Shown: positions 5,877 to 7,657 of the stretch, piece by piece | Numbering within the stretch: position 1 is the stretch's first letter | Layout: each line of letters starts with the position of its first letter | NCBI GenBank assembly: GCA_014381165.1 | Contig: JACMIM010000736.1 | Location: 1-7,657 of the forward strand | Origin: Roseiflexaceae bacterium | Lineage (GTDB): Bacteria; Chloroflexota; Chloroflexia; Chloroflexales; Roseiflexaceae | Length of the DNA: 7,657 nt | Direction: 5' to 3' | Position numbers and translations under genes: made by a program | The notes under the pieces: generated by a model | Databases searched by the model: none | What the model saw: only the letters and a program-made list of their open reading frames with translations | What the model was told of the DNA's origin: nothing

Positions 5877-6545
5877 ATGCAACTAGCAGTTAGGAAGATA
5901 CAGGTTCAGGAAAACAAAACAATGGCAATGACCATCTTTGGTATGCTCTTCGCGCTGCTGATACTAGCCTGCCTGCTGATCGGGCGTTTGCCAGACCAGG
6001 AGCTACGGGTGCGCTGGCTGTTCACGCTGGTTGCTGGCGTGGGCCTGGTTGTTTTATGGTTCTTCGTGTATATCTTCGAGCTGTTGTTCGTGGAGTCGCA
6101 CCTGGTCGGCTACTACTGCTGTGTGACCGCGCAGGATTTGCCAGCGCTTGGCAGCTTCGCCCGCACCGTCAGTGATTTCTTTCGTACCCCTGTTGGCAGC
6201 CATCTGTCTGCGCTGGTTCTTTCACTTGGCACCAGTATCATAATTTGGCAGCGCCTGCGGCGCGGCGAGCCGGCGTTTGCGCTGGTCGGCCTGCTGCTGG
6301 CGGCTACATTCGTCTATGTAGTTGCCGAGCTACTGCTTGTAAGCCTGGGCTGGAGCATCAGCACCTGGCTGTTGGGGCCGCAAACTTCGGCCTACACAGG
6401 CTTTGACCGCACGATGTATGGGATTGTGTTTCACCTGTCGCTGTGGCTGGCCTTCTTGTGGTCGATCGTGCGCCTGCCTGGGGTTCCCGGACGCGCGTTG
6501 AAACGTGCCAATCATATCCAAACCCCGCAGAACGTGTCACGCTGA
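5877..6545 (+). CDS. Unrecognised membrane protein with about five TM segments
   Basis: A 222-residue protein I do not recognise. A short charged N-terminus (about 16 residues) precedes predicted membrane segments at roughly 19-36, 47-72, 109-124, 132-157 and 181-200. The longest non-membrane stretch lies between segments two and three (about 73-108) and contains VESHLVGYYCCVTAQDLP, with an adjacent cysteine pair (Cys81, Cys82), followed by a conserved-looking SFARTVSDFFRTP. A basic C-terminal tail (RALKRANHIQ) suggests a cytoplasmic C-terminus by the positive-inside rule. No catalytic motif is visible. The upstream amidase gene is separated by a terminator, so this gene probably has its own promoter. 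An alternative start at 5922 would remove the first 15 residues. Confidence 0.75.
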   Translation: MQLAVRKIQVQENKTMAMTIFGMLFALLILACLLIGRLPDQELRVRWLFTLVAGVGLVVLWFFVYIFELLFVESHLVGYYCCVTAQDLPALGSFARTVSDFFRTPVGSHLSALVLSLGTSIIIWQRLRRGEPAFALVGLLLAATFVYVVAELLLVSLGWSISTWLLGPQTSAYTGFDRTMYGIVFHLSLWLAFLWSIVRLPGVPGRALKRANHIQTPQNVSR

Positions 6546-6583
6546 GTCGCAGGTGGGATAAGAATCTGCTTCGCTGCGGCTCA
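6543..6583 (+). terminator. Hairpin overlapping the stop of the five-TM membrane protein
   Basis: TGAGTCGCAG (6543-6552), which begins with the stop codon itself, pairs with CTGCGGCTCA (6574-6583) with one wobble around a 21-nt loop. There is no T run after it, so it may be a 3'-end structure rather than a true terminator. Confidence 0.35.
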
Positions 6584-6640
6584 ACGGGACAAAACAAAAG
6601 ATTGCGCTTGTTGAAGGTACGGACTGTTTGTGCTTGATGC

Positions 6641-6678
6641 AAAACACGAAGCGCGTTGGCACGCAGCCAACGCGCTTC
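6641..6678 (-). terminator. Strong terminator hairpin downstream of fabZ
   Basis: GAAGCGCGTTGGC (6648-6660) and GCCAACGCGCTTC (6666-6678) form a perfect 13-bp stem with a 5-nt loop. Read on the minus strand the stem is followed by GTGTTTT, a modest U-tract, 44 nt beyond the fabZ stop. The stem could also stop convergent transcription from the membrane-protein gene. The right-hand flank (6681-6689) can compete for the left arm, giving an alternative fold. Confidence 0.7.
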
Positions 6679-6695
6679 AGCGCGTTTCGCATACC

Positions 6696-6733
6696 AGCAG
6701 CGGGCTTCTAGCCCGCTGCTTCTAGCCCGCTGC
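6696..6733. repeat. Hairpin plus 14-bp tandem duplication at the fabZ 3' end
   Basis: AGCAGCGGGC (6696-6705), loop TTCTA, and GCCCGCTGCT (6711-6720) form a perfect 10-bp hairpin. The unit TTCTAGCCCGCTGC occurs twice head to tail (6706-6719 and 6720-6733). The second copy contains the fabZ stop codon (6722-6724) and its last three codons. Either copy could form the right arm of the stem. Confidence 0.8.
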
Positions 6734-7168
6734 GTCCTGTGGTGCATCGGTGATTGCAAACAGCAGCTCGGCCTCGCAGACAAGTGCGCCGCCCACGCTG
6801 GCAATGCCGGTGCCGCGCCCGATGTTGCGGCGCATCTTGTCGAGCCTGGTTTCAAGCCGTAGCGTATCGCCGGGGAACACCGGCTTCTTAAAGCGCACCT
6901 TGTCGATGCCGGCGAAAATAACTAGCTTGCCCTTGAACGCCTCCAGGCTCAACGCTGCCACCCCGCCCGCCTGGGCCAGCGCCTCGACGATCAGCACACC
7001 TGGCATGATCGGGTATCCAGGGAAATGGCCCTGGAAGAACGGCTCGCCGATCGTCACCATCTTCTCGGCCACCGCACGCACCCCTGGCTCCAGCTCGATA
7101 ACGCGGTCGAGCAGCAGAAACGGGTAGCGGTGCGGGATGATCTTCATGATTTCTTGTGCTGATAGCAT
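6722..7168 (-). CDS. fabZ: 3-hydroxyacyl-[acyl-carrier-protein] dehydratase FabZ
   Basis: A 148-residue hot-dog-fold enzyme of type II fatty-acid synthesis that dehydrates 3-hydroxyacyl-ACP to trans-2-enoyl-ACP in the cytoplasm. The family signature is complete: IPHRYPFLLLDRV (11-23), then GHFPGYPIMPGVLIVEALAQ (47-66) with catalytic His48 and Glu62, and FAGIDKVRFKKPVFPGD further on. The length equals the usual family size. The frame is open upstream for 98 more residues, but that part is low-complexity, overlaps the divergent methyltransferase gene and precedes the conserved N-terminus MLSAQEIMKIIPHR. The ATG at 7168 also has a GGAG box 7 nt upstream. No other fab or lpx genes adjoin it, so it appears to be a single-gene unit. 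C-terminal residues after FAIT are variable and lie in the duplicated hairpin. Confidence 0.97.
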   Translation of the reverse strand: MLSAQEIMKIIPHRYPFLLLDRVIELEPGVRAVAEKMVTIGEPFFQGHFPGYPIMPGVLIVEALAQAGGVAALSLEAFKGKLVIFAGIDKVRFKKPVFPGDTLRLETRLDKMRRNIGRGTGIASVGGALVCEAELLFAITDAPQDAAG

Positions 7169-7175
7169 TGTGTTG

Positions 7176-7179
7176 CTCC
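7176..7179 (-). promoter_or_regulatory. Ribosome binding site of fabZ
   Basis: CTCC on the + strand reads GGAG on the minus strand, 7 nt before the ATG at 7168. It fixes the fabZ start and excludes the long upstream extension. Confidence 0.7.
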
Positions 7180-7204
7180 GCTGTCGCTTCGACCCTTTTG
7201 CTAT

Positions 7205-7213
7205 TGTATAGCA
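7205..7213 (-). promoter_or_regulatory. Candidate extended -10 promoter of fabZ
   Basis: On the minus strand the sequence is TGC TATACA followed by AT, an extended -10 pattern (TGn plus a TATAAT-like box). It lies about 37 nt before the fabZ ATG, leaving a leader of about 25-30 nt. No good -35 hexamer stands 16-18 bp further upstream. Confidence 0.4.
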
Positions 7214-7229
7214 ACCCTTCAATACGAAT

Positions 7230-7270
7230 GCGGGGAGAGGTTTTCTCTGGGGCTGCGCCCCAAACCCCGC
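7230..7270. repeat. Palindromic repeat in the fabZ/methyltransferase spacer
   Basis: The outer arms GCGGGG (7230-7235) and CCCCGC (7265-7270) enclose GGTTT/AAACC (7239-7243, 7262-7266) and an inner GGGGC-TGC-GCCCC hairpin (7249-7261). Nested arms of this kind resemble the short dispersed palindromes of GC-rich bacteria. It sits upstream of both divergent promoters' -10 boxes. Confidence 0.6.
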
Positions 7271-7299
7271 TTTTTGCGCCGGTGATGCCTTGCGTCTCG

Positions 7300-7308
7300 T
7301 GCTACAAT
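7300..7308 (+). promoter_or_regulatory. Candidate extended -10 promoter of the methyltransferase gene
   Basis: TGC TACAAT is an extended -10 pattern ending 27 nt before the GTG start. No clear -35 box is present at the normal distance. The same layout (TGC plus TAnACA/TACAAT) faces fabZ on the other strand. Confidence 0.4.
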
Positions 7309-7324
7309 GAGCGTGTTCGAGCCG

Positions 7325-7330
7325 AAGGAG
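7325..7330 (+). promoter_or_regulatory. Ribosome binding site of the methyltransferase gene
   Basis: AAGGAG lies 5 nt before a GTG codon at 7336 and is the strongest Shine-Dalgarno in the window. It supports GTG as the start, since the next in-frame ATG falls inside the conserved SAM-binding domain. Confidence 0.8.
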
Positions 7331-7335
7331 CGCCT

Positions 7336-7657
7336 GTGTCGGCAATCTACCACGATTACGCCCCATTCTATGATGGCAGCGGCCAGCTTCGCTTCGCTGT
7401 GCTGATTGCGCACTACCTCGATGAACTGCTTCAGCACCACCCGGTCGCCGGGCGGCGCGCACTTGATATCGCCTGCGGCACTGGCACGCTGGCCCTGCTG
7501 CTGGCCGACAAAGGCTGGGATGTAATCGGCATCGATCAGTCCGCCGCCATGCTCGGCCTAGCCCGCACCAAGGCCGACGCGCTGGATGCGCCCGGCACCG
7601 CTACGTTTTTCCAGGCCGACATGCGCAACTTCGCTAGGCCGCAGCCGCGAGCATTCG
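7336..7657 (+). CDS. Class I SAM-dependent methyltransferase, 3'-truncated by window end
   Basis: The first 107 residues are visible; the gene continues past the window. It begins VSAIYHDYAPFYD, the typical N-terminal helix of small-molecule methyltransferases of the Methyltransf_11/25 type. Motif I, LDIACGTGTLALLLA (43-57), forms the glycine-rich SAM-binding loop. Acidic Asp67 at the end of the second strand (VIGIDQS) would bind the ribose hydroxyls, and FFQADMRNF (91-99) is the motif around the adenine-binding aspartate. The substrate cannot be told from this half. The GTG start is supported by AAGGAG 5 nt upstream and a candidate promoter. The gene is divergent from fabZ, with a palindromic repeat between them. 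Confidence 0.9.
   Translation, partial: MSAIYHDYAPFYDGSGQLRFAVLIAHYLDELLQHHPVAGRRALDIACGTGTLALLLADKGWDVIGIDQSAAMLGLARTKADALDAPGTATFFQADMRNFARPQPRAF

Noticed and set aside
5859..5878. TTGACA with TACAAT as a promoter for the five-TM membrane protein
   Set aside because: The two boxes are only 8 bp apart, too close for a sigma-70-type promoter, and the second overlaps the start codon.
6358..6855. 165-codon minus-strand frame spanning the hairpin region
   Set aside because: It overlaps fabZ, the terminator hairpins and the membrane-protein gene, and its composition is not protein-like.
7169..7462. 98-residue N-terminal extension of FabZ
   Set aside because: It precedes the family's normal start, overlaps the divergent methyltransferase gene and the repeat, and the downstream ATG has a good ribosome binding site.

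Overview
The window looks like chromosomal DNA of a GC-rich member of the Chloroflexota, most plausibly from the Roseiflexus/Kouleothrix/Chloroflexus group. The pointers are a large secreted amidase ending in the YLPL-type C-terminus common on Chloroflexota exoproteins, GGGGTCA/CCCTCAG heptamer repeats, short palindromes between genes, and ordinary single-gene units such as tsaD and fabZ. This placement rests on overall impression and is not proven.

Layout. Positions 1-149 hold a CCCTCAG heptamer tract and no start codon. A polytopic membrane protein (150-1232, +) follows; its reading frame stays open backwards through the tract, so its N-terminus looks truncated or altered by the repeat. A 100-bp element with 12-bp perfect terminal inverted repeats (1234-1333) separates it from the convergent tsaD (1360-2514, -). 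TsaD is the universal tRNA t6A enzyme, and here it carries two in-frame insertions encoded by copies of the same GGGGTCA-type palindromic repeat.

A divergent intergenic region with three helically phased TATCA boxes (2612-2638) leads to a 1006-residue secreted PGRP-type amidase (2728-5748, +) with several accessory domains, closed by a strong terminator hairpin. Next comes an unrecognised membrane protein with about five TM segments (5877-6545, +). It converges on fabZ (6722-7168, -) across a region packed with hairpins. A divergent spacer with another palindromic repeat and two candidate extended -10 promoters separates fabZ from a class I SAM-dependent methyltransferase (7336-7657, +), which is cut by the window end.

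The genes do not form one pathway: translation fidelity (TsaD), envelope or cell-wall interaction (amidase, membrane proteins) and fatty-acid synthesis (FabZ) are side by side in separate units. The most notable signal is the repeat content. Short heptamer-based palindromes sit between genes, possibly inside the membrane-protein frame, and twice in the same frame and orientation inside an essential enzyme, resembling in principle the protein-coding palindromic elements known from Rickettsia.
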